Source: Sunxiuqinia sp963678245 (GTDB taxonomy: Bacteria; Bacteroidota; Bacteroidia; Bacteroidales; Prolixibacteraceae). Taken from it: DNA of 64,000 nucleotides. The stretch lies in assembly GCA_965140765.1 (NCBI GenBank), contig OZ223309.1:1922001-1986000 (forward strand). Reading direction: 5' to 3'. A model generated the notes under the pieces. The model ran no database searches. It was not told the origin of the DNA and saw nothing but the letters and a program-made list of their open reading frames with translations. Made by a program: the position numbers and the translations under genes. Every line of letters starts with the position of its first letter. Position 1 is the first letter of the stretch. Below, piece after piece: positions 25,928 through 36,046 of this stretch.

Positions 25928-27940
25928 ATGCCGGAAAACAACTACCGAAAACTTACAGAATCCGAAATACTACAACTTGAGAAAAATAATTCTAAGGCCG
26001 ACAATTGGTCAAACATTGAGGTAAAAGATGGTTTTGATCCCAAAAGAGTCGAACATTGCCACTTTTCAGGGAGAGTGCGTATAGGACAATTCAATCAGTC
26101 CATTACATTTTATGGGAACATAGAAAAAGCATGCGGACTTTATAACACCCATATCCACAATTGTACGTTAGGCGATAATATTTTTATCAGTCACGTCAAA
26201 AACTACGTTGCCAACTATATTATTGAAGATCATGTCGTTATCGACAATACTGATCTTATAGCAACAGAAGGTGAATCAACTTTTGGTAATGGAATTCAGG
26301 TTGCTGTGTTGGATGAAACGGGCGGGCGACACGTACCCATTTACGACAATCTTTCGGCTCACTTAGCATACATCGTAGCTTTTTATAAACACCGACAACC
26401 GTCGATTGACAAGATTGAAAAACTGATTGATAACTACACCGAAAGTATTACATCAGATTTTGGTATTATTGGACAATACGCCCGAATTTCAAATTGTAAA
26501 GAAATCAGAAACGTAAGAATTGGTGCTTACACGCAGATTGTAGGTGCTAGTAAAATCATTAACGGTTCTATAAATAGCAACGAAGCTGCACCAGTAAAAA
26601 TTGGTCACGACGTCATTCTAAAAGATTTCATTATTTCATCCGGCTCCGAAGTTATTGATGGCACCATTGTATCGAACTGCTTTATTGGACAGGGATGTAA
26701 ACTGGGATCCCAATACTCGGCTGAAAATTCGTTGTTTTTTGCAAACTGTCAGGGGTTTCACGGGGAGGCTTGTTCATTGTTTGCTGGCCCGTACACGGTC
26801 ACTCACCACAAATCAACCTTACTTATTGCCGGTATGTTTTCGTTTTGTAACGCAGGAAGCGGATCAAACCAAAGTAACCACATGTATAAATTAGGGCCTA
26901 TCCATCATGGAGTTGTCGAGCGTGGTTCAAAAACAACCAGCGATTCCTATATTTTATGGCCGGCCAAAATCGGACCTTTTACCATGGTTATGGGTCGTCA
27001 CTATAAAAATAGCGATACCTCTGAAATGCCTTTTTCTTATTTAATTGAAAACAATGACGATAGCTGGTTATCACCGGGAATGAACCTCAAAAGTGTTGGA
27101 ACAATACGCGATGCGATGAAATGGCCCAGACGAGATACACGAACAGATCCTAAAAAAATGGACTGCGTTAACTTTAACTTACTGAGCCCTTTCACCATAA
27201 AAAAGATGGCACTGGGTATTCAAAAACTAAAGGAAATACAACGGATTTCAGGCGAAACTTCTGAAGTTTTCTCATACAATAATACTAAGATTACGCATAG
27301 AGCTTTAAAAAGGGGTCTCGAACTCTACCATATGGCGATCATGAAATTCGTGGGAAACTCAATTATCACTCGTTTAAATTCCTGCACCATTGATACTCCT
27401 GAAGCAATGAAAGCTTGTCTTAAAGCCGATTCATCAGCAGGACAAGGCGACTGGATTGACTTAGCAGGGCTTATTGCTCCCAAAAGCGTGATAAAAGAAA
27501 TGGTTGATCAAATTGAAAACAAATCGATCAGCCAACTGGAAGAAATAGACGAAGTATTCTACTCACTGCATGATAATTACTATAATATGGAGTGGAACTG
27601 GACTGTTGATTTTATTGCGTCGTATCTTGGGAAACCGATTGAAAAAATGGAGATCAACGATATTATCAATATCATTAAAGAATGGATTCGGAGTGTTGTT
27701 GAAATTGACAAGATGCTATACTCCGATGCAAAGAAAGAATTTAGGCTCGAATCAATGACCGGCTTTGGAATTGATGGAGACCAAAAGGTCAAACAGCTTG
27801 ACTTTGAAAATGTACGAGGAAAATTCGAGAGTAATGACTTTGTAAAAGAAATCCTAAATCACATTGAACGGAAAACAAACCTGGGAAACAAGGTTATCAA
27901 AAAACTAAACAAACTTCAAAACTCACCGAAAACAGTATAA
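25928..27940 (+). CDS. DUF4954 left-handed beta-helix protein
   Basis: 670-residue protein of the Bacteroidota DUF4954 family. The N-terminal two thirds contains hexapeptide-repeat segments of a left-handed beta-helix, as in sugar acyl- and nucleotidyltransferases: CTLGDNIFISHVKNYVANYI, VRIGAYTQIVGASKIINGSI, and VKIGHDVILKDFIISSGSEV. A helical C-terminal domain follows (from about residue 420). The conserved block CNAGSGSNQSNHMYKLGPIH with adjacent HHG looks like an active or metal site. Function has not been established. It is last in a putative operon with the methyltransferase and ends at a strong bidirectional terminator. Confidence 0.85.
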   Translation: MPENNYRKLTESEILQLEKNNSKADNWSNIEVKDGFDPKRVEHCHFSGRVRIGQFNQSITFYGNIEKACGLYNTHIHNCTLGDNIFISHVKNYVANYIIEDHVVIDNTDLIATEGESTFGNGIQVAVLDETGGRHVPIYDNLSAHLAYIVAFYKHRQPSIDKIEKLIDNYTESITSDFGIIGQYARISNCKEIRNVRIGAYTQIVGASKIINGSINSNEAAPVKIGHDVILKDFIISSGSEVIDGTIVSNCFIGQGCKLGSQYSAENSLFFANCQGFHGEACSLFAGPYTVTHHKSTLLIAGMFSFCNAGSGSNQSNHMYKLGPIHHGVVERGSKTTSDSYILWPAKIGPFTMVMGRHYKNSDTSEMPFSYLIENNDDSWLSPGMNLKSVGTIRDAMKWPRRDTRTDPKKMDCVNFNLLSPFTIKKMALGIQKLKEIQRISGETSEVFSYNNTKITHRALKRGLELYHMAIMKFVGNSIITRLNSCTIDTPEAMKACLKADSSAGQGDWIDLAGLIAPKSVIKEMVDQIENKSISQLEEIDEVFYSLHDNYYNMEWNWTVDFIASYLGKPIEKMEINDIINIIKEWIRSVVEIDKMLYSDAKKEFRLESMTGFGIDGDQKVKQLDFENVRGKFESNDFVKEILNHIERKTNLGNKVIKKLNKLQNSPKTV

Positions 27941-27964
27941 CCCATTTCCCGACAAAAATTATTA

Positions 27965-28007
27965 AAAACCAGAGGGGATTTAATAATTAAATCCCCTCTG
28001 GTTTTTT
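27965..28007. terminator. Bidirectional terminator between DUF4954 and TonB genes
   Basis: A 20-bp perfect stem (27965-27984 with 27986-28005) flanked by A and T runs on both sides works for both strands. The TonB gene's stop codon lies at its right edge, at 28006-28008. Confidence 0.92.
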
Positions 28008-28983
28008 AGTCTAATACAAATCGGTAAGTAATAGTACCCTGCTGAAAAGCAGGTGCTTTGTCGTCAACGTTAAAGCGAGCTTTTAAAGCTGCTTGTTTTG
28101 CTGCGTTAAGCAATTGTGAATTATAGGTTGTCGAACCACGTACGCCAGGCTCAGCACTAGTCACTTTGCCATATTTATCAACTGTAACTTGTACCACAAT
28201 AACTCCTTCTTCATTACCCGGATAATAAGGTTTGGGAAGAGATTGAGCAGAACGTCCGGCAAGACTATATGAAATACCATCTCCTTGTCCGCCACCTTCT
28301 CCATAATTATCTGAATTAGCTGATCCTTGTGGAGATCCTTGATTGCCTCCGGGGAAAGAAACTCCTTGCCCTGTACTTTTCGAATCATCTGCCCCTACTC
28401 CACCAGAGCCAAAAGCACTGGAAGCCCGGTTGTTTATTTCATTAATTTTTTGCTGCTCAGCTTCTTTCCGCTTCCGTTCTTCTTCTTCTTTTCGCCTTTT
28501 TTCGGCTTCTTCAGCCAATCGTTGCTGCTCTAATTTCTCCTGACGCTGGCGTTCTATCTCTAGTTCTTTTTCCCGCTGCTTACGAAGTTTTTCTTGTTTG
28601 CGTTTTTCTGCTTGCTCTTGCTGACGCTTAAGTTCCTCTTCTTTTTTCTTTTTAGCAGATTCAATAGCTACAGTTTTTTCGTAATCCTGAGTCATTACTT
28701 CCTCTTTAGCCTCAGGTTGTGAAACTTTAGGTTGTGGCTGAGGAGGTGGTGGTGTTACTTTCTTTTTTTCTTGCCGAACGACAGGCGGAGATGATTTACG
28801 ACTAGGTGCCGGTTCTTTAATTCCACTTCCCTGTTCCGAATTTCCAAAATTCACCAATATTCCTTCTTCTCCTGGCAATGGTAGTGGTGTAAAAAAGCCA
28901 AACAGAAGTAACATGATTAGAACAATGGCGTGAACAACAATTGTCCCTATAAAACCTCTTTTATGTTTTGAAAAATAACTCAT
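28006..28983 (-). CDS. TonB/TolA-type energy transducer
   Basis: 325-residue periplasm-spanning protein. One N-terminal transmembrane helix (GTIVVHAIVLIMLLLFGFF, residues 13-31) is followed by a Pro/Lys segment (KKVTPPPPQPQPKVSQPEAK). A long charged coiled coil, all Glu/Lys/Arg/Gln over about 80 residues, resembles TolA. The Gly-rich linker leads to a TonB C-terminal domain (YYPGNEEGVIVVQVTVDKYG, ending ITYRFVLD). It transmits proton-motive force from ExbB-ExbD to outer-membrane receptors. Start ATG 28983 overlaps the ExbD stop by one base (TAATG), which implies coupled translation. The TolA-like coil leaves open a Tol-system role. Confidence 0.9.
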   Translation of the reverse strand: MSYFSKHKRGFIGTIVVHAIVLIMLLLFGFFTPLPLPGEEGILVNFGNSEQGSGIKEPAPSRKSSPPVVRQEKKKVTPPPPQPQPKVSQPEAKEEVMTQDYEKTVAIESAKKKKEEELKRQQEQAEKRKQEKLRKQREKELEIERQRQEKLEQQRLAEEAEKRRKEEEERKRKEAEQQKINEINNRASSAFGSGGVGADDSKSTGQGVSFPGGNQGSPQGSANSDNYGEGGGQGDGISYSLAGRSAQSLPKPYYPGNEEGVIVVQVTVDKYGKVTSAEPGVRGSTTYNSQLLNAAKQAALKARFNVDDKAPAFQQGTITYRFVLD

Positions 28984-29393
28984 TAACGTCCTTCCGGTGC
29001 GGTAGCCAAAATCATTTTATACTTATTGCGTTTAGCAATATTCATTACCTTTACAACCTGTTCAATAGGCACTGACTTGTCAGCGTGTAAAGATACATAA
29101 GCCTCCGGGTTGTCGCCAATAGCTTTTTGCAACGCAGGTTCAATTTCATGAAACGCAACACGATCCACATTTTCTCCTGTATTTACGTAGTACTTCAGAT
29201 CAGCAGTAATCGATACAGTAGTCATTGGTTTAGCCGCTGTTTGATTATTGCTCTGAGGTAAGAGCAATTTTAATGCGTTGGGCGCAATCAAAGTTGATGT
29301 CACCATAAAAAAGATCAGCAATAAAAATACAATATCAGTCATTGAAGACATGCTGAAACTTGCATTGACTTTATTTCTACGTTTTAATGCCAT
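28983..29393 (-). CDS. exbD: ExbD/TolR biopolymer transport protein
   Basis: 136-residue proton-channel partner. A single N-terminal membrane helix (MTDIVFLLLIFFMVTSTLI) contains the proton-binding Asp near residue 19 of the protein, as in ExbD and TolR. The periplasmic part ends KRNKYKMILATAPEGR. It lies between exbB (5-bp gap) and tonB (1-bp overlap) in the order exbB-exbD-tonB on the minus strand. Confidence 0.95.
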   Translation of the reverse strand: MALKRRNKVNASFSMSSMTDIVFLLLIFFMVTSTLIAPNALKLLLPQSNNQTAAKPMTTVSITADLKYYVNTGENVDRVAFHEIEPALQKAIGDNPEAYVSLHADKSVPIEQVVKVMNIAKRNKYKMILATAPEGR

Positions 29394-29398
29394 TGCGT

Positions 29399-30106
29399 TT
29401 ATTTAGCTGGTTCATTCAATAAATCAAGAAATTCAGATGTTGCTGCTTCCATTTTAAAGATTACTTTTTCGACATTGGCAACCAAAATATTGTACGCAAA
29501 ATAGGCAATAATACCAACCGTCAAACCGGCAACAGTTGTCACCATTGCTTGATAAATACCCGAAGAAAGCAAGGTTACATCAATGTTGTTCCCGGCATTA
29601 GCCATATCGTAAAACGCCTGAATCATTCCAATTACAGTTCCCAGAAAACCAATCATTGGAGCACCTCCGGCGACGCTGGCTAATACAGGCAAGCCCTTTT
29701 CCAATTTCGATATCTCAAGGTTCCCGATCGTTTCAATAGCGGAATTAACATCGGACATTGGTCGCCCAATTCGGCTAATTCCTTTTTCAATCATGCGTGC
29801 AGTTGGCGTTTCCTGCGAACGAGTAAGCGCCAAGGCAGCATCAACTTTCCCTTCGGTGATGTATGCTTTCACTCTGTCGAGCATGGTTTTATCAACTTTA
29901 CCAGCTTTTTTTATGGCAAAATACCGGTCAAAAAAGATAAATACAGCAACTAACGAAAGGGCTATAATTGGAATCATGATCCACCCACCTTTAATTGCAA
30001 TATCAAAGAATCGAGTTACAATCCCATCTTGTTGAGTTGATTCTGCAAGAGCTTCGGCACCTTCGCCGGCTGCATTAGAAACTTGTAAAAAAATATATCC
30101 AAACAT
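29399..30106 (-). CDS. exbB: ExbB/TolQ/MotA proton channel protein
   Basis: 235-residue MotA/TolQ/ExbB family channel subunit. Three membrane segments are seen: WIMIPIIALSLVAVFIFFDR, then a pair near GGAPMIGFLGTVIGMIQAFY and VTTVAGLTVGIIAYFAYNIL. The family signature GAPMIGFLGTVIGM is complete. With ExbD it makes the proton channel that drives the TonB protein encoded next. A hairpin terminator upstream separates it from nhaD. The N-terminus (MFGYIFLQVSNAAGEGAEAL) is longer than in E. coli ExbB. Confidence 0.95.
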   Translation of the reverse strand: MFGYIFLQVSNAAGEGAEALAESTQQDGIVTRFFDIAIKGGWIMIPIIALSLVAVFIFFDRYFAIKKAGKVDKTMLDRVKAYITEGKVDAALALTRSQETPTARMIEKGISRIGRPMSDVNSAIETIGNLEISKLEKGLPVLASVAGGAPMIGFLGTVIGMIQAFYDMANAGNNIDVTLLSSGIYQAMVTTVAGLTVGIIAYFAYNILVANVEKVIFKMEAATSEFLDLLNEPAK

Positions 30107-30136
30107 AAGTTTTCATTTAGAAGAACACATAAAAAA

Positions 30137-30165
30137 CGCGGTACAATTGTAATTATTATACCGCG
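30137..30165 (-). terminator. Terminator of nhaD
   Basis: CGCGGTA/TACCGCG stem (30137-30143 with 30159-30165), followed on the minus strand by TTTTTT. It lies between nhaD and exbB. Confidence 0.75.
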
Positions 30166-30196
30166 CAAAAATAATGATTATTTACAAAGTATCTAC

Positions 30197-31573
30197 TTAT
30201 AATCCGAACATCATATAATAGACTGTCGCACCTGACAAATACCCAATAATTGCGAGCAAGGAAATCTTCTTCAGATACCAGATAAAATCGATTTTCTCTA
30301 AACCCATGGCAGCAACTCCGGCGGCCGACCCAATAATTAAGATACTACCGCCAGTACCAGCCGTATAGGCCAGAAATTCCCAGAAAGCACCATCCTGAAC
30401 AAAACTAGCTAAATAGCCGGTTGCAGCAGGATCTGCAGTAGGATACATACCCATTGCACCAGCAACAAGTGGTACATTATCAACTACCGATGAAAGTACC
30501 CCAACTGCTAAATCAATCAAATAAATATTACCTAGTTTCTCGTCCAGATACTGAGAGAGGAGGTGCAGGTGCCCCGCCGACTGAAGTGAGGCAACTGCGG
30601 AAAGTATCCCCAGAAAGAAAAGAACTGTAGGTACGTCTACTTTGCGAAGTACAGCAGCAACCTTCAACCGATGTTTTATTTCATCAGATTTGTCTTTATG
30701 CATTATTTCAGAAACGACCCACAAGATACCTAGCGACAATAACATACCCATGTATGGAGGCAAATGCGTTACTGCTTTAAACACAGGAACAAAAAGCAAT
30801 CCCAGAACACCGAGAATGAGCATAAAAACTCGTTCGAATTCGGTCGTTAAATCAATTTCATCATTCTCAACAATTGGTCGTTGTACCTTCCCTTTCATCG
30901 TAAGTGACAAAATCCCAAGAGGAACAACCATACAGACTAAACTGGGAAGAAGAACACCTTCAATAATTCGTGCGGCTGTTACTTGTCCTCCAATCCAAAG
31001 CATAATTGTGGTTACGTCTCCAATTGGAGACCAGGCTCCACCGGCATTAGCAGCCAACACAACCATACTAGAAAAAAACCAACGTGTTTCTTTATCATCA
31101 ATCAACTTGCGAAGCAAGGCGACCAACACAATTGTTGTCGTCAGGTTGTCAAGCAGGGCAGACATAAAAAAAGTTAGAAAACTCAAAATCCACAACAACT
31201 TTATTTTATTGGTTGTCTTGATTTTATCAGTTACTACTTTAAATCCTTCATGTTGATCGACTACTTCAACAATGGTCATTGCTCCAAGGAGAAAGAATAG
31301 GATTTCACTAATTTCGCCCAAATGGTAGACGATTTCGGAATCAACAATAAACTCGTGTACAGAAGCCTCCAGCAAGCCAATGTGACCATGTGCAAAATTT
31401 GCCCATGACGGGCTGAAGCCCATAGCTAAGATATCTTCAGCGCCAATAGCATAAATAACCCAACAAAGCGTCCCGATAATTAATGCTGAAGCTGCTTTGT
31501 CAACTTTGAGCGAATGTTCTAATGCAATGGCAATGTAACCAAGCACAAAAACAACAACCATTAAAATAAACAT
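30197..31573 (-). CDS. nhaD: NhaD-type Na+/H+ antiporter
   Basis: 458-residue transporter of the NhaD branch of the ion transporter superfamily, exporting Na+ or Li+ in exchange for protons. About 11-12 membrane helices. Characteristic blocks are SALLDNLTTTIVLVALLRKL, AANAGGAWSPIGDVTTIMLW and SSVVDNVPLVAGAMGMY, where the paired Asp-Asn motifs bind the cation. It is transcribed alone, with a TAnnTTTG box at 31611-31618 upstream and a terminator after. Typical for marine or brackish relatives. Confidence 0.93.
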   Translation of the reverse strand: MFILMVVVFVLGYIAIALEHSLKVDKAASALIIGTLCWVIYAIGAEDILAMGFSPSWANFAHGHIGLLEASVHEFIVDSEIVYHLGEISEILFFLLGAMTIVEVVDQHEGFKVVTDKIKTTNKIKLLWILSFLTFFMSALLDNLTTTIVLVALLRKLIDDKETRWFFSSMVVLAANAGGAWSPIGDVTTIMLWIGGQVTAARIIEGVLLPSLVCMVVPLGILSLTMKGKVQRPIVENDEIDLTTEFERVFMLILGVLGLLFVPVFKAVTHLPPYMGMLLSLGILWVVSEIMHKDKSDEIKHRLKVAAVLRKVDVPTVLFFLGILSAVASLQSAGHLHLLSQYLDEKLGNIYLIDLAVGVLSSVVDNVPLVAGAMGMYPTADPAATGYLASFVQDGAFWEFLAYTAGTGGSILIIGSAAGVAAMGLEKIDFIWYLKKISLLAIIGYLSGATVYYMMFGL

Positions 31574-31610
31574 GGGAATAGTTTTTAGAAATTAGATAAA
31601 AAATTTCGCA

Positions 31611-31618
31611 CAAAGGTA
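31611..31618 (-). promoter_or_regulatory. Candidate -7 box of nhaD
   Basis: The minus strand reads TACCTTTG, matching TAnnTTTG, about 40 bp before the nhaD ATG. A clear -33 TTTG is not seen at normal spacing. Confidence 0.4.
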
Positions 31619-31762
31619 AAGGTCCACTGATAATACAGCTTAATTAAAAAAAAAAAAAGCAAATGCATATAATAAATTTAACAGAGTGATGTCGAAAAAA
31701 AATTGCTTTTAATCATTTTTTGTCTACTGAGATATTATGTTGTTTGAAAAACGATAACAGGA

Positions 31763-34700
31763 TTATTCGTTAATCTTCTCCTTTTTTTCCCACAGGCGTT
31801 TAAACTTTTGCCAAAGCTCGTTCCAGCTATTATAGTTTTCACGATACGAAAGACCTATCCCCTGGGTATAAGGTGACGTTTCGTAGATCAGGTTGTCATT
31901 TGATCGGTTGTATGCTTTGAGTTGTAGTTTCCCGTTATTAGTCAGCTTTACGTTCAAATCAAAATCACCAACAATGTTATTGTTGGTGGACCGGTTCATA
32001 GTAGATGTATTATTTCCAATATTCCCATTAATCGTAACCCGATCGTTAAACATTTGGGTACTTAAAGCCAATTCAATTTCATCATTCGTAATCTGATTTC
32101 CCGGGCGATAATTAACACCAATGTCCCAATCATTGCTTATTTGTGAAAGCCAATTACTCAACTGGTTCGAAAATAGTTCGCTGGCAGTACTACCAACAAC
32201 ATTGGTATTTGAGGCTTTATATGAGTCCCGCAGGTAGTCGGGGGTATAAAAACGTCCCAAAACCAACAACGATAATATCTGCTTATTCATCTCTTCTTCG
32301 GTACTAAAAAACTGTTGAACCTGATCTCTTATACGGTCTTCGGCAGTGGGGAATTTAATATCAAACGCTATTTTCGGATCGGTTAGATTTTCGGTTAAAT
32401 AAATTTCACAGGAAACAGGAATTCGCTGAGAGTAATCAATATTCTCAACCGAGTTTGGGAACAATTCAGTCAACGATGCTTTTAGTCGATAAATGGCATT
32501 TAAATCGATTGTTGCGTTGTACGGATCACCATTCCAAAGAATGGTGCCACCACGAGCTATTTCGAATCTCTTATTAATCACATTTTGTAATGTAAACAGA
32601 TAGTCTCCTTGTTCTACGCGGTATTCGCCAAACATGACAATATTAAAGTCAGGATCAATACGAACCTGCAAATCACCACTTCCTCTGGAGCGGATAACAT
32701 CACCAATTTGCGAATTATAAATCAGTTGAACCTGTGCTTCAGGCGTGATATCAATATCAAATTTCATATTTAAATTCGACTTATCTTGCTTTACACGACG
32801 TTCGACTTTCTCGTTTTCAATATTGCTTTTATTAACAAACCTGATAAAGTCATACTCCTGAGCTTCCTGATTATAGTCCAGTGATATATTTATAGCGGTT
32901 CCACTTAAAGTAGCTGCGTTAGCCGACAACAAGACATCCCTTCCATGACCGGTAATTTCGAAATCACCATTCCCAAACACCTTCCCATAAAATCGCTCAT
33001 TATCTTTCACCGTGGTATTCATGGCTAAAATTCTTGGCGAGCTAAGCGACAAATCATAATCCATATTCTTGAAATTATCATGTCGTATAAAACCATCAAA
33101 CAGTCCAGTGTTCCCTTGATAATCAGCTATTTTTATCCGGTCGAAAATAATTGAATCAGAACGAAATTTAACAGTGTCACTGAAATAGTAATAAACCTGA
33201 ATGGCATTTATTGACAGCCCTGCATCCAGTCCAAGCACATCGCCATCCATCAATATCTTTTCTGGTGTCCCGTGTATCCAAACATCCCCCGTGCCTCGTC
33301 CCTGAATATTTTGAAATGTGTTTTGAAGCACCGGCTGAAGAATCGTCAGAGATAAATCATTCAAACTTACTGTAAAGTCAAGTGAATCGGTATTTGGAGT
33401 GTAAGCGCCAGATGCATATAGAGACTGATGGCTTTTTGTGTCAATTGTCAACTCCGAATTTATTTCTTCTGAATTCCGGTCCCACTTACTCACCACACTC
33501 ACATTGCCGATATCATGTTGCCGATAACTAAGATCGCTTATCGTTAAATCCGACAGAAACAACGCCCGCTCGTATATATCAAATACACTTGCCGAACCAT
33601 TGATTGTTCCTTTTAGCTCAACATCCTTAGTTGTAAGCAAATTAATATTGTTTAAATTCAAATCGTTAAGTTTCACATTTAGCCGGGCATCCTTATCTTC
33701 CGAAATTGAACCATTAACAGAGAGCCGTTGCGACTGATTAGATATTTCGAAACCATCAACCGCTATTCGACTTGAATCTATCGTAATCATAGCCGGATGA
33801 ATTTGCCATAGCGTATCAGCAATGTATATTTTCGACGGGTTTACGTCAATTTCAACATGTGTTTTATCATAATCCGTTTTAGTGAAGTCAACCTGCGTTT
33901 CCAACTCTCCGCTATATGTTTTTAGGTGAAAATTATTCCAAACCAATTTAGAATTTAAGCGATCGTCCGAAGCATCGGCCAGAATAGCCAGATTATAAAG
34001 ACGTTTATTTTCATTGAGCTGTAATTCCTCCAAACGATTTTTCAGTTCTAGCTTTTCCCCTGAATGAACAGATAACGTATAGTTATTAAGAATAAAGTTG
34101 CGGTATTCAATGCGCGGAATATCAGCCACAAAATCGAGTGACATTTCAAGATCATCAAAACGTCCACTAATCTCCGAAGGGCCTATAAAAAGGTTCGGCA
34201 TGAATGTTTTGGTTAGCGGCTCAGTGTTCTTTATCGTCACATCAAAGTCGAATTGATTGGCATGCAAATCTTCATCAACTTTTAGCCCTGCTGAAGGTAA
34301 ATACTGCGCTAGCAGGTTTTTAAAGCTTTTCGAAATCGTAAGAAAAGAATAGTTTCCGGCAATATCCACATCAGCAAAATCTGACCGAATCTGTAGATGT
34401 GGCCTCCCCTCATAAAATGTTCGAACACTTAAACTACTTAGCTTTATCGTATCATTCTCATTGAGATACCGTCCTTCATCTACCCAAATATTACCATCTA
34501 GGTTGTCGATATTGTTTCCCTTAAAATTAGCACTCAAAGCCATTGACAAGATCGACTTTTCATGCTTCGTGTCAAGATTTAATGCTTTAAGATTTGCCTG
34601 ATCCAGTACCATTTCAAAATCGAAAGCTGGAATTGGCGCATTAAAATCAAGCTTTCCTGCAAAATTGGCATCCAAATTCGGATCTTTTATTGTAAAATCT

Positions 34701-36046
34701 CCTTCGAATTTTTCATCCTGAATCGTTCCATCCAAACTTAGGTTTTTAAATTTATAGGCATTAAATATCAGACTATCAACAACTCCATCCAGCGCAACAT
34801 CAAATGCCCGATTTGCTTTGTCGTACGAACCGTCTACTTGTCCGTTAAAGGTTAATTCTCCAAAACGCTTTGATTGTGTAAATTTTCCTAATTTAAAATT
34901 CACGGATTTTAAATGTCCGTTAACTTTTAGCAAATCGCTTTCCGAAGGTAAAAAAGACAAGTCCATTTTTATTTGACCAAAATTGGAACGTACCATCCCA
35001 TAGGCTACAAAATCACTTAAAAAACCGGTGAAATTACCTTCATAATGCACAATTCCTGCATCATGAAGCAATGGCGAAAAGGTTAGATAATCAGCCTTTT
35101 CAGAATACGGCAGCCGGATTTCACTCAAGTCGTTAAAATCTGCTGTTGACTTTTTCAGATCGAGCAGAATATAGGTTTGATCAAGGTTGGGTAAGCCATT
35201 AGTGTAGAAATCGCAAACCAGACTTGTATTTTGTCCGATCTTCATTTCCAAGTCTTTGGCTTTTAAGTCAGCTATCGTGCCATAAACATGACCTGATAAA
35301 TTTATTCGCAAATCCATTCCGCGTAAAGCCGGAACAAACTGTCCAACATCTACAAAATCCAAGACCGATTTTTTCAGGTCAACATCGAGTTTTAAAAATG
35401 AAAAATCTTTCTCTTCATGCATCTCTGATTGATCCAGTGAAATATCTGCATCAGCAATGACCGAATGAGGAGTTAACACTTTTAAATCATTCAGTTTAAC
35501 CACATGGTTTGACGAAACCACCCGAGTACTTAAGGAACTCAATAAGAAAGACTTGTTATCGTCCAGCGAAAGCTTGTTGATTTGAAAAGCCAACGAATCT
35601 TGGTTCAGCACAAAATCAGTTACATCAAGCTGCACATTATGCAGGTCAATTGCATTCGACAATTCCATATTGGAATATGAGTACCCAAGGCGAGTATCAC
35701 TGAACAAGAAATTCTGACACTCAAAATTCCAACTATTAGTTGTTGGTTTATCCGATCTTAAAGCTTCGAGAACAAATTTGTAATTTGGAACCTGATCTTC
35801 AGTAATCGAAACAAACAACCTGGTTTTTATCATTTCAAGCGAAGACAAGTTAATAAGACGCTTTTTATACGTAAACTGATCTATTGAAGCAACCATTTTA
35901 TCCACATAAAAAAGCGTATCTTCCTGCTGATCTTCTATTAAAAATTCATTCAATATCACTTTATTAAAAAAACGAATATCAATACTTTTCAGAGTAATGT
36001 TCGTGTTCAGTTTTTCTGAAAGCCGAGTTGCAATTTTTTTAACCAA
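31763..36046 (-). CDS. TamB-like translocation/assembly module protein
   Basis: Very large periplasmic protein (1427 residues from TTG 36046) of the TamB/DUF490 family, which forms a long beta-taco bridge between membranes and helps lipid transport or outer-membrane protein assembly. The C-terminal TamB domain is clear: GEYRVEQGDYLFTLQNVINK, PYNATIDLNAIYRLKASLTE, and EIYLTENLTDPKIAFDIKFP. The same frame is open upstream to 36160 and encodes a membrane anchor (KIALWLFGIIAILFFAAYLA) just before position 36046, so the true start is probably upstream although no ATG, GTG or TTG is there. Divergent from tsaD. Length is normal for Bacteroidota. Confidence 0.92.
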   Translation of the reverse strand: MVKKIATRLSEKLNTNITLKSIDIRFFNKVILNEFLIEDQQEDTLFYVDKMVASIDQFTYKKRLINLSSLEMIKTRLFVSITEDQVPNYKFVLEALRSDKPTTNSWNFECQNFLFSDTRLGYSYSNMELSNAIDLHNVQLDVTDFVLNQDSLAFQINKLSLDDNKSFLLSSLSTRVVSSNHVVKLNDLKVLTPHSVIADADISLDQSEMHEEKDFSFLKLDVDLKKSVLDFVDVGQFVPALRGMDLRINLSGHVYGTIADLKAKDLEMKIGQNTSLVCDFYTNGLPNLDQTYILLDLKKSTADFNDLSEIRLPYSEKADYLTFSPLLHDAGIVHYEGNFTGFLSDFVAYGMVRSNFGQIKMDLSFLPSESDLLKVNGHLKSVNFKLGKFTQSKRFGELTFNGQVDGSYDKANRAFDVALDGVVDSLIFNAYKFKNLSLDGTIQDEKFEGDFTIKDPNLDANFAGKLDFNAPIPAFDFEMVLDQANLKALNLDTKHEKSILSMALSANFKGNNIDNLDGNIWVDEGRYLNENDTIKLSSLSVRTFYEGRPHLQIRSDFADVDIAGNYSFLTISKSFKNLLAQYLPSAGLKVDEDLHANQFDFDVTIKNTEPLTKTFMPNLFIGPSEISGRFDDLEMSLDFVADIPRIEYRNFILNNYTLSVHSGEKLELKNRLEELQLNENKRLYNLAILADASDDRLNSKLVWNNFHLKTYSGELETQVDFTKTDYDKTHVEIDVNPSKIYIADTLWQIHPAMITIDSSRIAVDGFEISNQSQRLSVNGSISEDKDARLNVKLNDLNLNNINLLTTKDVELKGTINGSASVFDIYERALFLSDLTISDLSYRQHDIGNVSVVSKWDRNSEEINSELTIDTKSHQSLYASGAYTPNTDSLDFTVSLNDLSLTILQPVLQNTFQNIQGRGTGDVWIHGTPEKILMDGDVLGLDAGLSINAIQVYYYFSDTVKFRSDSIIFDRIKIADYQGNTGLFDGFIRHDNFKNMDYDLSLSSPRILAMNTTVKDNERFYGKVFGNGDFEITGHGRDVLLSANAATLSGTAINISLDYNQEAQEYDFIRFVNKSNIENEKVERRVKQDKSNLNMKFDIDITPEAQVQLIYNSQIGDVIRSRGSGDLQVRIDPDFNIVMFGEYRVEQGDYLFTLQNVINKRFEIARGGTILWNGDPYNATIDLNAIYRLKASLTELFPNSVENIDYSQRIPVSCEIYLTENLTDPKIAFDIKFPTAEDRIRDQVQQFFSTEEEMNKQILSLLVLGRFYTPDYLRDSYKASNTNVVGSTASELFSNQLSNWLSQISNDWDIGVNYRPGNQITNDEIELALSTQMFNDRVTINGNIGNNTSTMNRSTNNNIVGDFDLNVKLTNNGKLQLKAYNRSNDNLIYETSPYTQGIGLSYRENYNSWNELWQKFKRLWEKKEKINE

